Assembly: GCA_037102815.1 (NCBI GenBank)
Contig: BTPP01000004.1
Location: 2,356,001-2,420,000 of the forward strand
From: Neurospora intermedia
Taxonomy: Eukaryota; Ascomycota; Sordariomycetes; Sordariales; Sordariaceae
Length of the DNA stretch: 64,000 nt
Direction of reading: 5' to 3'
The position numbers and the translations under genes are program-made. The notes beneath the pieces are model-generated. The model was not told where the DNA came from. It was given only the letters and a program-made list of their open reading frames with translations, and did no database searches. Numbering within the stretch: position 1 is the first letter of the stretch; each line of letters opens with the position of its first letter. This document shows positions 1 through 10,906 of this stretch, piece after piece.

Positions 1-340
1 AAGGTGAGACCTGATGAGGGCGAGAGTCAGTCTCCAAGCCCAGTGACAACATTGTAGCCGAGGAAGATGGTAAAAGGCTTACATATCCGGTCAGGCGCAT
101 GCTTCCGCACCTTGCGGACCAGCTCGGGGACAGCATCCCAGTTCTCTTCGCAACGAGCATCGTCGAGCTGTTGGATATAATGCGCCGCTTTTACCGCGTC
201 GGGCTAGAATTACATATGGGAAATCAGTACGCTGTCTGTGCATAGGTTCGAAGCCATAAAGGCGGAGCGGGAACTGGGTCAAAAAGGAAGAGGCGGAAGA
301 CAAGGCAAAGGCGGGCTGTGGAGCAAGGGACACTTACCAT
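1..340 (-). CDS. YPP1-like TPR protein, N-terminal part (partial)
   Basis: Only the first 44 or so codons lie in the window; the gene runs off the left edge. The model is ATG at 340-338, intron 337-204 (GTAAGT...TTCTAG), exon 203-83, intron 82-11 (GTAAGC...ATCAG) and exon 10-1. Reading frame is kept across both junctions, and the peptide contains AAHYIQQLDDARC, NWDAVPELVRKVRKHAP and then RICLT. From memory this matches the N-terminus of fungal cargo-transport/YPP1 proteins, TPR proteins that with EFR3 hold the PI 4-kinase STT4 at the plasma membrane. The first coding exon is the start codon alone. The family call rests on a short N-terminal segment, so it is moderately sure. It is divergent from the RIX1 gene, with about 0.9 kb between the start codons. 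Confidence 0.65.
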
Positions 341-1253
341 GTTGCCTGGTCTACAAAAGAGCACGTACTACGAAGACCTATCGAGACGAGGCATGTGATT
401 TGAGTATCGATCCTCAGCAGATTATAAGGAATGTCCGTGGTCTTAGGTTGTTGTGTGGTTGCTATGTCGGGTTCCTGGTTTAGAGAAAAGGAGGGGAGGG
501 GATGGATGGGCCTTGTAGGTTGATGTCAGGTACCCGGATGGACGTCCTGGCCACGGGCAAGCTGGACGAGGGACCCGATGTGAACGTGGCGGCGTCATGG
601 GCCCGGCGTACCTAGGTAGAGGTACCTAGCGGACACGGCAGGAGCCGCCAAGGTTCGTTGCATTTACCGCCTGGAAAGCAGAGCTCCCGGCCTCTATAAA
701 GGGGTTTCTTTCCATCAGGACTCAGGTACTGCCCCTCTGGACCCCGGACCCTACAACTGCTCATTTAGCGGGTGGGTCAGGGGCATCGTTACGTAGTGGT
801 AACTTTGCTGTGTAATTACCTGTACAGTCCCTTGGTACATAAAACAGTTCCGTTGTTGTGACGACTCGAACTGACCATGCGATAAGACTAGATTTGCCTG
901 CCGGGGCTAAAAGTAAAGAAAAAAAAAAAAAGTTTCGATATGGGAATGGCAACGGACTGCAAACTGCCAACTTTCTCCCATAAAGACTGAACGTAACTAG
1001 TTTTACTCTAGAAAATCAACGGATTTGAAGTTCAAGCCATTGATACATGAAAACGAGTTTATAAATTGTCCCAAAACCCGAGTACGTTGTTGGGAACCTG
1101 GGTTCCAAAACCGGCCGCACGTGTGAATCCTCAAATTCTCTACTAAGAAAAAAAAAATAAAAACTTTGGGTCGTCTTCATCCTCAGCAACACAACTACCC
1201 TCATCTTCAACCACAACACTTAACTTACATATCCGTTAAGTGTAATTTACAAA
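341..1253. promoter_or_regulatory. Divergent intergenic region between YPP1-like and RIX1 genes
   Basis: No gene is supported here. It holds a TATA-like TATAAA at 695-700 on the plus strand, two ACCTAGGT-type palindromes at about 609-629, and short A-runs at about 919 and 1147. The last 50 bases before the RIX1 ATG are CA-rich (CAACAC, CCACAACAC), as is common for fungal leaders. Both flanking genes must use promoters in this stretch. Confidence 0.5.
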
Positions 1254-3807
1254 ATGGCAATCCCACCACCGGACCTGCGAGTTCTCTGTCGCAGACTCGC
1301 ATCGACACCAGTCGACGACCTTCCTCACATCTGTCCCCTCCTCGTGAGCCATGTGCTTCGTTGCGGAGAGGTCCTGTCCGCTGTGCCAGAGACAAAGGCC
1401 AAGGACAAGTCTTCGGAAACCGCTACGCTTGTTCACAGATTGAGAACTCACATCACTACACTTCTTGCCGGCAAGAGTGCGTCTGGTCGTTTTGCTGCTG
1501 TTTTCCTGGTCAAGGCCGTCGTTGATGTTGGAGGATGGGAGAGCTTGAGGGCGTCAGACGTATGGATTAGGGGCTTGATCGGCATTTTGGGGGTGAGAAT
1601 CTCAAGTAGACACCGGCGAGCCTCAGAATCTCATGCTAATAAGCTCATAGAAACCTGATTCTCTGGTGTCCAAGGAGCTATGTGTCATCACCCTGACCAA
1701 GATCTACTCTCTCCTCCAGAGTTACCAGACACTGGTCAGAGAGATGGCCACGCCCACTCTCCCAAGCTTCGTCACTGCCATGTTAAACCTCGTCAAGCCG
1801 CCTGCCTCGAGCAAGGCACCCAGGGTTCCCACGTCTTTTGTCGATACTGTTGCCGGCTCTCTCACCAAGATCGTGTCCTTGTATCCTACCACCACGAGAC
1901 CCTTCAACGCCCAGATTCGGACCGCCTTCAAGGCTTACATCGCTCCTACCATGTCTGACGCTGTCACCGCCCCCCAAAGCCTAAGAGAAAGCGCCCGCTC
2001 GCTGCTTATTGTGCTTCACTATACGGCGCCCAAGAATGGTAGCAGCGACGAGTGGGTTAAGGGCATTAAATCCTATACCAAGGAGGCCCATGCTACGGCC
2101 GATCAAGTTTTCCGTTCCGTTCGGGAGTCCTGGGAATCCACCGCCGGCTATAGAGTGGACACAATCCGTACCGATGGTGAGCCATCCGGGGGAGGTGACG
2201 AGGCCGATGAACTCCCTGCATGGACCGGCGTCACTGCCGGCGCCGAGAGACTTACCGGCCTCATCGGTCAACTTATCGAGTACCTCAAGGTTCCCACCAA
2301 AGCCCCCATCACCATTCCCGTCGGGGAGCTCCTCGACCTCGCGTCCCGCATCACTCTCATCACCCTTCCCAAGCCCACCACCGGCGAAGACAGCGTCGAG
2401 ACGAACCCAGCCATCAGCAGAGACGAAAAAGCCGAGCTCTGGAGCGTTCTCCCCGAAGTCCACATGGCCATCCTTAACCTGCACACCGTCCTCCTCCGTC
2501 GCCTTGCTGCCAACGCCATGCCCTTGGCCACCGACATCCTTGACCAGATGGTCCGCGTCTTCACCTCTGGCCGGCACATTGCCGCCATCCGCGAGACCGT
2601 CTACGTCCTCGCCAAAGAGCTTCTCGAGATCTCCGGCCCGGGCCTCCTCAAACTCAGCGTCGACTCCATGGCTCCCGTCATCCAGGCCACGTGCCAGGAC
2701 ATCCTCCGCGCCACGGGCCACTACGACTCCCCCGCTGGCGGCAAGCAGGACAGCAGCAGCAGCACCAACCCCAACCCAAATCCCAAGAAACCCACGGCCG
2801 GTAGAAACGGCGCCGGCATCCTGAACAACCCCCAGAAAGTCCAGTCCTCCGGCAATGCGGACGTCTACCTTACCACCACTTCCACCACCCATTCTTCTTC
2901 TTTTTCGGATCCCCTCTTTGCCGCCGCCCTTTCCCTCCTTCCCCTCTTCCTCTCCCGCCTCCCGCAGCGCCACCTCAGTCCCGAAGCGCGCGGCCTAGTC
3001 GACCGCACCGCCATCCTAGCCAACAGCAAGCAAGCGATGCTCGCCAGCGTGCTGAACCCGTACAAGGACACACGCGGCAGATACTACCCTACCATTTTGC
3101 CGTTCTTGGTCAGGCAGTTCCCTGCCGATCAGGAGGTGGAGGTGTTGAGGACGAATCTGATGAGAGTTGGTGCTGGTGTGAGCCAGACCGTAGCTACAAG
3201 TTGGGATCCGGCGGAAGGGTTGGATGAGGTGGTTGGTGCTGCCGCGAATACTGGTGGTATGGAAGGGGAGGACGAGGATGAGGATGAAGACATGGTTGAC
3301 GCTGAGGCGGATGCGGATAATGAGGCGGGCGCCCAACTCGCTGCTGAGGATCAAACCCAAAAGAGCAAGGCTGCTGCTGCCGCGGCCGCCGCCGCCGCCG
3401 GAGTTTGGGGTGCTACCGAGGAAAAGAGTGCTGCTGAAGATGTCGCCACCAGCAAACCGAACCCGTTCACCACCGTCCCTATCGACAGTCCCGAATCGAG
3501 AGCTGAGCGCGCTTCGATAAAGAAGCGTAAAATTGGAGAGGAGGCCGCGAATCCTCCCAAGAGAGTCACCAGAAGTTCGAGGAGAAAGACTGTTGAGGCT
3601 GAAGAGGATACGTTTGCCACTACTACCACCGCTGAGGTCGTGGAGGAGGTCGCTACGCCCGCTCCGGCCCCGGTGTCCGCGAAACCAGTTGTGGCTGTGA
3701 TGGAACAGAAAGAGGGCGAAGATGATGGTGAGGATAGCGATAGTGGGGAGAGCGTTCAGATCGATATGTCGCTTGAGGATAGTGAGGATGAGGAGGATGA
3801 GGAGTAG
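1254..3807 (+). CDS. rix1: Pre-rRNA-processing protein RIX1 (PELP1 family)
   Basis: Two exons: 1254-1592 and 1651-3807, with intron 1593-1650 (GTGAGA...CATAG, branch-like GCTAAT). Phase is preserved exactly and gives ILG-KPDSLVSKELCVITLTKIYSLLQSY, the conserved core of the RIX1 domain; predicted length is 831 aa. RIX1 works with IPI1 and IPI3 (the rixosome) in the nucleolus and nucleoplasm, in ITS2 processing and 60S maturation, and in several fungi also in heterochromatin. The N-terminal about 200 residues are the RIX1 domain and the middle is helical-repeat-like. The C-terminal third is low-complexity with acidic runs (EDEDEDEDMVDAEADAD, EDSEDEEDEE), a poly-Ala run and a basic KKRK nuclear-localisation-like motif. 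The ATG at 1254 is followed by a good frame and preceded by a CA-rich leader. An antisense open frame of over 300 codons in exon 2 is a codon-bias shadow. Confidence 0.9.
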
Positions 3808-4179
3808 ACTTGATACCTTTGGAAATTTGGATGTCAAAAGTACTATTGTAAATACATATTGGCTCAGGAAGGTGATCTGCTTGGCCCTAATTACTTTCGG
3901 GTTCCATACAAACCCACCTACCTCTCTCTATCTGAAGGACTCTGTATACGACCTGTCCACTTTATCCAACCAAAATCAAATTATCCAGCTCAAAGGTTAC
4001 CCCGAATGTCTTGTGCTTCGAAAGCCAAAATAACAAGAGTGGTCAACGTCGAAGACCCCCGGGTATAGAATGCAATGTATGCCTCGAAGCTGATTTTCCA
4101 CGCGCCTGATTCTACGTCTAGAAGCAAACCCAGAAAAGACGGCAAGCCTACCACACTTGACCGATGCTGGGAGGGTGTC
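3808..4179. other. Convergent 3' intergenic region
   Basis: This 372-bp stretch between the stop codons of RIX1 (+) and the WW-domain gene (-) must hold both 3' UTRs. Nothing else is recognised in it. Confidence 0.5.
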
Positions 4180-5244
4180 TCAATCACGCAGCCAAGCCCT
4201 CCTCTTTTCCTCCTTCTTTGCCCTTCTCTTTTCCTTGAAAGCCTTCAGCTCGGCCCTACTTGGCTTCTTGCCCGACCTTTCCGCCTTGAGACTTCGGCCA
4301 TCGTGCATATTCGCCGCCGCGTCCACGTCGAAGTAAGCGTTGAGTTGCCTTTTGCTCTTGGCCTCGTCCGAGTGACGCTCCACGTTCTGGTCCGGCGCTT
4401 GCCACTGACCCGTGGCCCGGTTGAAGTAGCCGGCGCTGGCTAAGTCGGCCCCGGCAACGGTGGGGTCCAAGCCAGCGAGCGGGTTGGTGGCGGCAGCGGC
4501 GGCCTCGGCAGCAGCGCGAGCGTTGACGGCATACCACGCATTCTCGTCGTAGTCGCCGTGAATGGCGGGATTGTAGCCACCGGCGACGGAAATGGGGTTG
4601 CTGATGGCTTTGGGTTCTACATCAAGAGGAACGACCACAGGCGCCACCACCGCTGCTGCTGCTGCTGCCGCTGCTGTCGCGGTTGGAATTCGCGGGTTTT
4701 CCTTCTGCCATACGCCGCTGAAGCGGTTATAGAACCAGTAGGAAGAGTCGTTAGGGTTCCAATGGTACTCCCAACCGTCGTCTTCCGGTTCGGGCGCCGG
4801 CTCGGCAGGTAGAGGAGGAGCAGATGACGACGATTCGCCGTTGAATGTGTGGTCTGGAAGAGGCTCGTCAGGAAGGGGAGGGGCGGCGCTTTCGTCGATT
4901 TCGCCGGGTTCGGCGCTCTCAGCCCTATTTGATGGCGATTGTGAAGGCGACTCGTAGTCACCTTGCGACGAGTCTTGATCATCCGGGGACTCGGATTTCG
5001 GCTGTTGCGCGGGACTGCCCTCGCGCTCTTGGTCTCTTCGGCCTTCTTTAACCGAGTGAGACTTCGGCTCCTCTACCGTTTCACTGCTATCGAGCACTTC
5101 TTCGGTGGCGGCGGGGGGCTCTGTTGTTTCGAGCTCCCCATGTGCCCCATCGGTAGCCTCTGTGGCCCTTGTTCCATCTTCTTGACGCTCCTCCTGCACC
5201 ACTTCCTGGGCGGTAGCGGAATCAGGTGGAGGTGGCGTGGACAT
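4180..5244 (-). CDS. WW-domain protein with conserved basic C-terminus
   Basis: Intronless 354-aa frame with ATG at 5244-5242. The first about 150 residues are acidic, Glu/Ser/Pro-rich and probably disordered. A single WW domain lies at about residues 157-187: first Trp in DGWEY, aromatics in SYWFYNRF, second Trp in GVWQ, closing Pro in NPRIP. WW domains bind Pro-rich ligands. A poly-Ala run follows. The C-terminal about 75 residues (HSDEAKSKRQLNAYFDVDAA, GRSLKAER, KKPSRAELKAFKEKRR, ending EEKRRAWLRD) are highly charged and helical, and seem strongly conserved among fungi. Function is not established from sequence; a nuclear or RNA-processing adaptor role is inference only. It is convergent with RIX1. 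Confidence 0.8.
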   Translation of the reverse strand: MSTPPPPDSATAQEVVQEERQEDGTRATEATDGAHGELETTEPPAATEEVLDSSETVEEPKSHSVKEGRRDQEREGSPAQQPKSESPDDQDSSQGDYESPSQSPSNRAESAEPGEIDESAAPPLPDEPLPDHTFNGESSSSAPPLPAEPAPEPEDDGWEYHWNPNDSSYWFYNRFSGVWQKENPRIPTATAAAAAAAAVVAPVVVPLDVEPKAISNPISVAGGYNPAIHGDYDENAWYAVNARAAAEAAAAATNPLAGLDPTVAGADLASAGYFNRATGQWQAPDQNVERHSDEAKSKRQLNAYFDVDAAANMHDGRSLKAERSGKKPSRAELKAFKEKRRAKKEEKRRAWLRD

Positions 5245-7314
5245 GGCGGGTTATGATTTGTCTTTGGTGATTGAACTGCAGAGCTAGATCTTGTCAATGA
5301 AACGCCGACCAGTCTGAATGTAGTAGATTTAAAGCGAGCATATGCATTTCCTGACGGTTTATTCAGTTGCCTTACTGTGCCGGGAAGAAGATTACTGCAG
5401 ACGGAGGAAGAGTTGAAGGGCGCAGTGTTGTACCAAGTAAAAGTGCAAAGGCGATTGAGGCTGATTGCGGTTAACAATAGAATCGATGTGAGCTTGATAT
5501 GCTTCAGTTCGGTGATTCACGTCTTCCGCTGAGCCTACGTGATGTTGAGTTGGAGATGATGTTTATGGAAGGGGAGGAATAGTCCAGAGAGGGTGCCATT
5601 GCACCTGCACTGGCCCAGAGCTGAATGCCGGCGGCAATCCTAGCCACAGGGCAGCTGTCCCAAGTCCCAACTGTGTTACAACAGTTGGCCAGCAGCTGTC
5701 AGGAGGACTGTCTTTGGGGGAGGAAATGGCGCCTTGGCGTTTACATCGGCGTCCTGGTGGGTCATTATGTCTTGGATCCTGTCGGTGGGTCGGGGACCCA
5801 TTGATGCTCGTTAAGCTTAAACAATCACTGCCACCCTTCCATCCGACTTCTCTCTTCACATCTTCTACGAGTTTCCAAAATGTCGATGCTGGCCAGTAGA
5901 ACTTTTTTTTTTGCAACATCTTACATGCGATTGGGAGATGTGATGTCGACTCGATCAACTTCCAAGGACCAACTACTCAGCAGTCAGCACTGGACCTGAC
6001 TCGACTCCCTCAAAGTGTTTCTGTCAGCTCCCCTTCTCGTTCTCCCCCTTGCAGCAGATCAGTGCGAGCGTAGCCTCCAATCGGAATGTCGAGATTTCCG
6101 CCACGAACGTCTCTCATGTCTCTCATCTCAGCTAGTGTACTATGTACACTACACTACTCCAACCCATCTGACATGAGGCCCGGCACCAAAGATCCCATCC
6201 CGCTGTTCAAATCAGTGCAGAGTAACAAATAAGTGCTCGTGCTAATGTTGACAGGGAGGAAATGGTGGACGTCGCGATAGTGTCGTCGCATCGAAGCCGG
6301 TGCGGTAACGTACAAGCCCCTTCCTTCGCATCCTGCCGTGGTTGCAAATTAATAAGCTTAACCTGATCTTGGAGCCAGGAAGTGGCTCCTCGTGTTGTGG
6401 CTCGGCGGTGCAAGCGTCGTGAGTTTATATTGTCTTCCGACCTGGTCTACCTCCCCGCTTCTATCACCCACTGGCTGTACCGTCTTTGCATCTTTAACTG
6501 GAAAGTGAATCCCATCAACTACACACATGTGGTATTTTGGCAAAATGCTGATCCAGGCATCCCGAACCTTGAAAAAGAGGTTCAATCTGTCATTGTCTGC
6601 AGCTTGCTCAGCCCACGCACCTTCTGTTTGTTCTTGTTGATGACTGAAAGACCCAGGCAAACATGGCTAGGGAGAGTGGTATGGTACCAATAAAGACGGC
6701 TATCTCGACTCTTTTCTGTGGATCAACGTCAAAGAAAAGCATATGCACATCTACCTTTCCAAACATCACCACTTCTCCCGACTGCTATTCTTTGCGAGGT
6801 CTCTGTGGCCGACCAGCACTAGCATTGGCCAATTGACCCGAAGACGGAGATGCCTCGACTTGGGACTTGGTACCACCAAAGCACAGCATCTGGAAACTAT
6901 AAACAGCAAGACATCTCTTCATCCTCGATTCGGCGGCCTCCTGTGTTTGACTTACCTGACGATTCTGCTCAGGAAATACTTCAAGAGTTCTCGTTCGAAA
7001 GTTGATTGAACTATTTGTATTACTCAACTTGTGGCATCTTGTATGCTCTTCTGCTGCTTTATACACAGCATCCACATAGGGACTGATTGGGCCCCTTGTT
7101 AAATTCAGCCCTCTGTATGTCATTGCATCCAGGTACACTCCTCAATTTTTGTTTCCGTGAGAATCATAAAACTTTGTGGTTGAGTCTTGCTTTACACGTG
7201 GTTACCCCTTGACTCAGATCTCGATTTTGACTGATCGATATTCGGTACTGGCCACTTACCTTTACCTTTCCACACTCGAGATTGTTGGTGGCAGGGCTGA
7301 GCTTGACTTGAGCT
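5245..7314. other. Intergenic region, no gene supported
   Basis: About 2.1 kb between the divergent WW-domain and GH16 genes. Short open frames on both strands overlap each other, lack splice-linked partners and show no recognisable domain. The stretch probably holds both promoters and 5' leaders. Confidence 0.5.
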
Positions 7315-8517
7315 ATGATGAAGGCACATCAACAGAGAGGAAGAACTCACACAAGTTTACCCTCACTCATCACCCTCATCGCCATCGTTTCCCCTCTAGC
7401 ATCAGCGGTACCCTCTCTCACCGACGATTCAAAATGCGAGTGTTACCTGACAAACGGTACACAAGCTTCCTTCTTCGCCACCCACAAATTTCTAGACTTC
7501 CGAAACCTAGCTGGACACGCCGGTGTCCCACCCACCATCACCAAACCCAACGACAGCGGAAGTGCACCCGTCACTAGCGAATACTTCACCTCCAAAGAAT
7601 GGACCGAGGCATTCTGGGTCCTGAGTTGGAACAACAGCCACCAAATCCGCGAGGACGCCACAATGCTGATGGTCAACTCGCCCAATAACGTTTACATTGA
7701 AGCCAACGGCGACCGCAACCCGTCCTCGCAAACCTGGCTCACCCTACGCACCCAACGTCTCGAAGACTTTCAAACCGCCTCCGAGATCGAGTCCGTCGCG
7801 CCCGGCTTTCAGTACCTCTCCGTCCGCATGCTCGCCCGCACCGTCGGCTCCCCGGGCGCCATCACCGCCTTGTTCACCTACCGCAACGCCGACCGGCTCG
7901 CGGACGTGCAGGAGTCTGATCTCGAAGTACGCACCATGGACCCGCGCAACACGATCCAGTACACCAACCAGCCGTCCTATACGGAAGAGGGCGAAGAGAT
8001 CGACAACGCTACCAAGAACGTCACGCTTCCCACAGACCACCCGGATTGGACCCATTGGGCTGTGCACCGGCTTGACTGGACACCCAAGGAAACTGTCTGG
8101 TACGTGGATGGGACCGAGGTCGCGACTATCTCGTTCCAGACGCCTAGAGATCCTAGCAAGGTTATACTGAACGCGTGGAGCGATGGCGGCGAGTGGAGCG
8201 GGAACATGACGGTTAATGACGCGGCGTATTTACAGATTCAGTGGTTGGAGATTGTGTATAACGCCACGGATGAAAACCCCGCAAAGAGGAAGAGAGATGG
8301 TGGTGGGGTAGCAGCTGTAATGCTGAGAGAGAGGGATGAGGATGGGGAGGGTGGTTGTGATGTGGTGTGCAGTATAGATGAGACTCCGGAACCGGGAAAG
8401 CCGGTGTTGTTATGGAACAACGGGGCAATGAGGATGGTCGGTGGAGAGTTGGTTGCTTGGATACCTTCATTAGTGACCTTTGGTATGCTCGCGTTGATTT
8501 CTGGGGGGTTGTGGTAG
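7315..8517 (+). CDS. Secreted GH16-family glycoside hydrolase
   Basis: Intronless 400-aa protein. It has an N-terminal signal peptide (hydrophobic LITLIAIVSPLASA, predicted cleavage after Ala31). The GH16 catalytic signature ExDxE is present as E200-S-D202-L-E204; in this clan the first Glu is the nucleophile and the last the acid/base. Other GH16-like strands are visible: SEYFTSKEW before the site, and WTHWAVHRLDWTPKETVWYVDG and ILNAWSDGGEW after it. Several N-glycosylation sequons are present (NNS, NAT, NVT, NMT). GH16 enzymes act on beta-1,3/1,4-glucans, including cell-wall glucan and transglycosylation with chitin. The last about 22 residues are hydrophobic, which suggests a GPI signal or membrane anchor and therefore a wall-remodelling enzyme. 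Substrate cannot be told. Two adjacent ATGs lie at 7315 and 7318. Confidence 0.88.
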   Translation: MMKAHQQRGRTHTSLPSLITLIAIVSPLASAVPSLTDDSKCECYLTNGTQASFFATHKFLDFRNLAGHAGVPPTITKPNDSGSAPVTSEYFTSKEWTEAFWVLSWNNSHQIREDATMLMVNSPNNVYIEANGDRNPSSQTWLTLRTQRLEDFQTASEIESVAPGFQYLSVRMLARTVGSPGAITALFTYRNADRLADVQESDLEVRTMDPRNTIQYTNQPSYTEEGEEIDNATKNVTLPTDHPDWTHWAVHRLDWTPKETVWYVDGTEVATISFQTPRDPSKVILNAWSDGGEWSGNMTVNDAAYLQIQWLEIVYNATDENPAKRKRDGGGVAAVMLRERDEDGEGGCDVVCSIDETPEPGKPVLLWNNGAMRMVGGELVAWIPSLVTFGMLALISGGLW

Positions 8518-9088
8518 GGAGAAGCAGGTTGTAAGGGGACGTTGTCACATAAAATGGCGTTAGGAGAGCATACATAAACATACTCAAGCAGGTTTTCAGT
8601 GAATCAAGTGATAAGTGTGCCCGGAGGATTGATCATAAAAAAAAAGCGATAGTTGTAACATCCTCCGTCGAGTAAACAACTTATAAGAGGTATACATAGA
8701 AACCAGCTCACCGGGTTCATGACGGGTGTCAATGATCAATTAGCCAACCTTGCTTTTCCCGATCAACCACGCCCGTCTTTCCACCATCTTTATTTCATGA
8801 GCCCCTATCCACTTGATCGCCACTTGAGGCACGTGTTCTGATAGCTTGATCAAGAAATTTCAAGATACCAAACCGTGAACACTTCAATAATTCCCTCCAA
8901 CCTTATACATTAACCTACTGAGCGAAACGGCGAACATAGCGAAAGGGTGTTAAGCATTGTCTATTATAACACGTGCCCGTCAAGTAATATACGTATTGAG
9001 TTGCAGGACTTGAGGAAAAGACATCTTACCGTAACTATACGAGAGCCGAGTGAGGAAACCCATGTTAAGGTTGACCATAATGATGGGG

Positions 9089-9113
9089 AAAAAAAAAAAA
9101 AAAAAAAAAAAAA
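9089..9113. repeat. Poly-A tract (25 nt)
   Basis: An uninterrupted run of 25 A. It is simple sequence in the intergenic region downstream of the GH16 gene. Confidence 0.9.
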
Positions 9114-9575
9114 GAGCCTTGCCAATGGCTTGAGCAAGCAGAGAGCCCTAGGCAGATACCGCCAAACTCAGCTACCTACACATTAAGCCAAATTTACAAC
9201 AAAGACGGTGTCGACGGACGCCTTAGAGCGCATGGTACTCATGATTGGCTTTAGGTACAGAGCCGTTGATGTCAATTTTGTACTAGTTGGACCTGCGGAG
9301 CTTGCTGCCTGCATGCCTGCCTCTTCCAGGCAATCTTTCAGGCAGACTTCGCAGACAAGTACCGCACAGCTAGAGCCGGCATATGATGAATAAGTTTTTT
9401 AAATTGCCGGCCTTGAGATTGCTTTGGCAGCTATACTTGTGACGAGAACTACGGCGAGGTGAAGCCACTGACTGCAGTTAATCATGAACTCGAAGCTTCC
9501 GAGCCAGTCTACACTACTCTTTGAGTACCAGTACGCACCGGCAGTTAGTTCCCTGCTTGGACTGGACGCGTACAG

Positions 9576-9608
9576 GCATCATATATACATATGTATATAT
9601 ATATACCA
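9576..9608. repeat. TA-rich simple repeat
   Basis: Alternating CATATATACATATG / TATATATATATACC sequence. It is self-complementary simple sequence that could extrude as a cruciform. Confidence 0.7.
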
Positions 9609-10850
9609 TCTATGCCCATCACTCTAAGCATACCCAACAACCAGGAAAAGCTAGAAAGCCATCGCCTCTCTGGGTGATACCATTGATTGAGTCTGAGTTC
9701 GGCCTCCGACTACTATCAGCTGTGTGTAGTCCGCGTATGCTCCATGCACCACGTCAAGTCAAGCATATCATATGAAAGCATGAACATGACCTGATTGGAC
9801 CATTCAATGTTCCGAACGATAGGCGGACAAATGATGAAACAACCTACGTCAAGAGGGGAGGTAATCAAGATGAGGCAGACATCTTGAACTGGTAAGGGTC
9901 CTAAGCCATATGTCAAACAAGCCACCATCTACTATACAACTACTACCACTACCACCACCAAGATGTATGTCTAGCCTCTTGACCGCCGGGTGTTGGGTTG
10001 GGTGTCCAAAGAAAATGCTTGGCAAGACATTGGTGGTTTCACGGCCGCGAGAGGGAGGGGAAATACTTTCGTTATGCTTGAACACTGATAATGGCAGCGT
10101 TGTCTCTAATCTTGTGTTTGGCTGATAGCATCTCCAGGTCGTCAACTTAGAGATTTTAACAGAGTAAGCAAAGCTCTTGATGGCTGGCTGGCTGGCCTGG
10201 CCTTGGCCTTCGCGAATATGGGAGTCGTCGGCGGGGAGTTTCTATATATGGGCCATTCGCTTCCTGACTGGCTGTTGTCATCACCTCATGGTTGCGCAGT
10301 GAGACGATGTCGGTAAAGGCGAGGCTGTCACCCTAGTCCTCTTGTTTCTCTGTTATACTCCTACTGCTCGGACTGAAATGCTGCTGGCGAAGCATGAGGC
10401 GTAACGGGATGGCTCAAGATCCGCCAAGCTGGGTAAATGCTTGTTGCTTGTTCACGGATCCGAAGATGGTACTAGGATTTGGGTACAGGTCCCCAAACCG
10501 AACACCGCTCGGAGACAAGATATGCAGTGCATTGTTGCGCAACATGACCATTCGATCATACATGAGGCAATAACCTTGCGAGTTATATAGCAGAGTGCTG
10601 TGTCAAGGGTTCAATACTTATAGGCAGAAAGCAGCAATAGGGCAGGATAACAAGACCTGACCCACGTACTTGCCCCGCCGTTCCTCGTATTCTGACGAAG
10701 CTTGTGAATCATTGGGAGGGAAAGGACCCTCATTTTGTCGAGAAGACGATAACTGGACGCTTGGTACGTGTATAACCACGAGTGCCGTGAGAGCGTGAGT
10801 GCTGTGGGGGGCCGGCCGACAAAAGCCAACGCCGTAGGGAGGGAAAGGGG

Positions 10851-10902
<52 letters not shown>
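10851..10902. repeat. Poly-A tract (52 nt)
   Basis: An uninterrupted run of 52 A preceded by a G/A-rich stretch (GGGAGGGAAAGGGG). Its length is unusual among the A-runs of this window. Assembly length is uncertain for such tracts. Confidence 0.9.

Positions 10903-10906
<4 letters not shown>

Noticed and set aside
1981-2973. 330-codon open frame antisense to RIX1
   Set aside because: It lies wholly within the RIX1 coding exon, has Gly/Glu/Val-rich composition typical of an antisense shadow, and shows no domain.
3016-3837. 273-codon open frame antisense to the RIX1 C-terminus
   Set aside because: It arises from the acidic low-complexity repeats on the other strand and has no family features.
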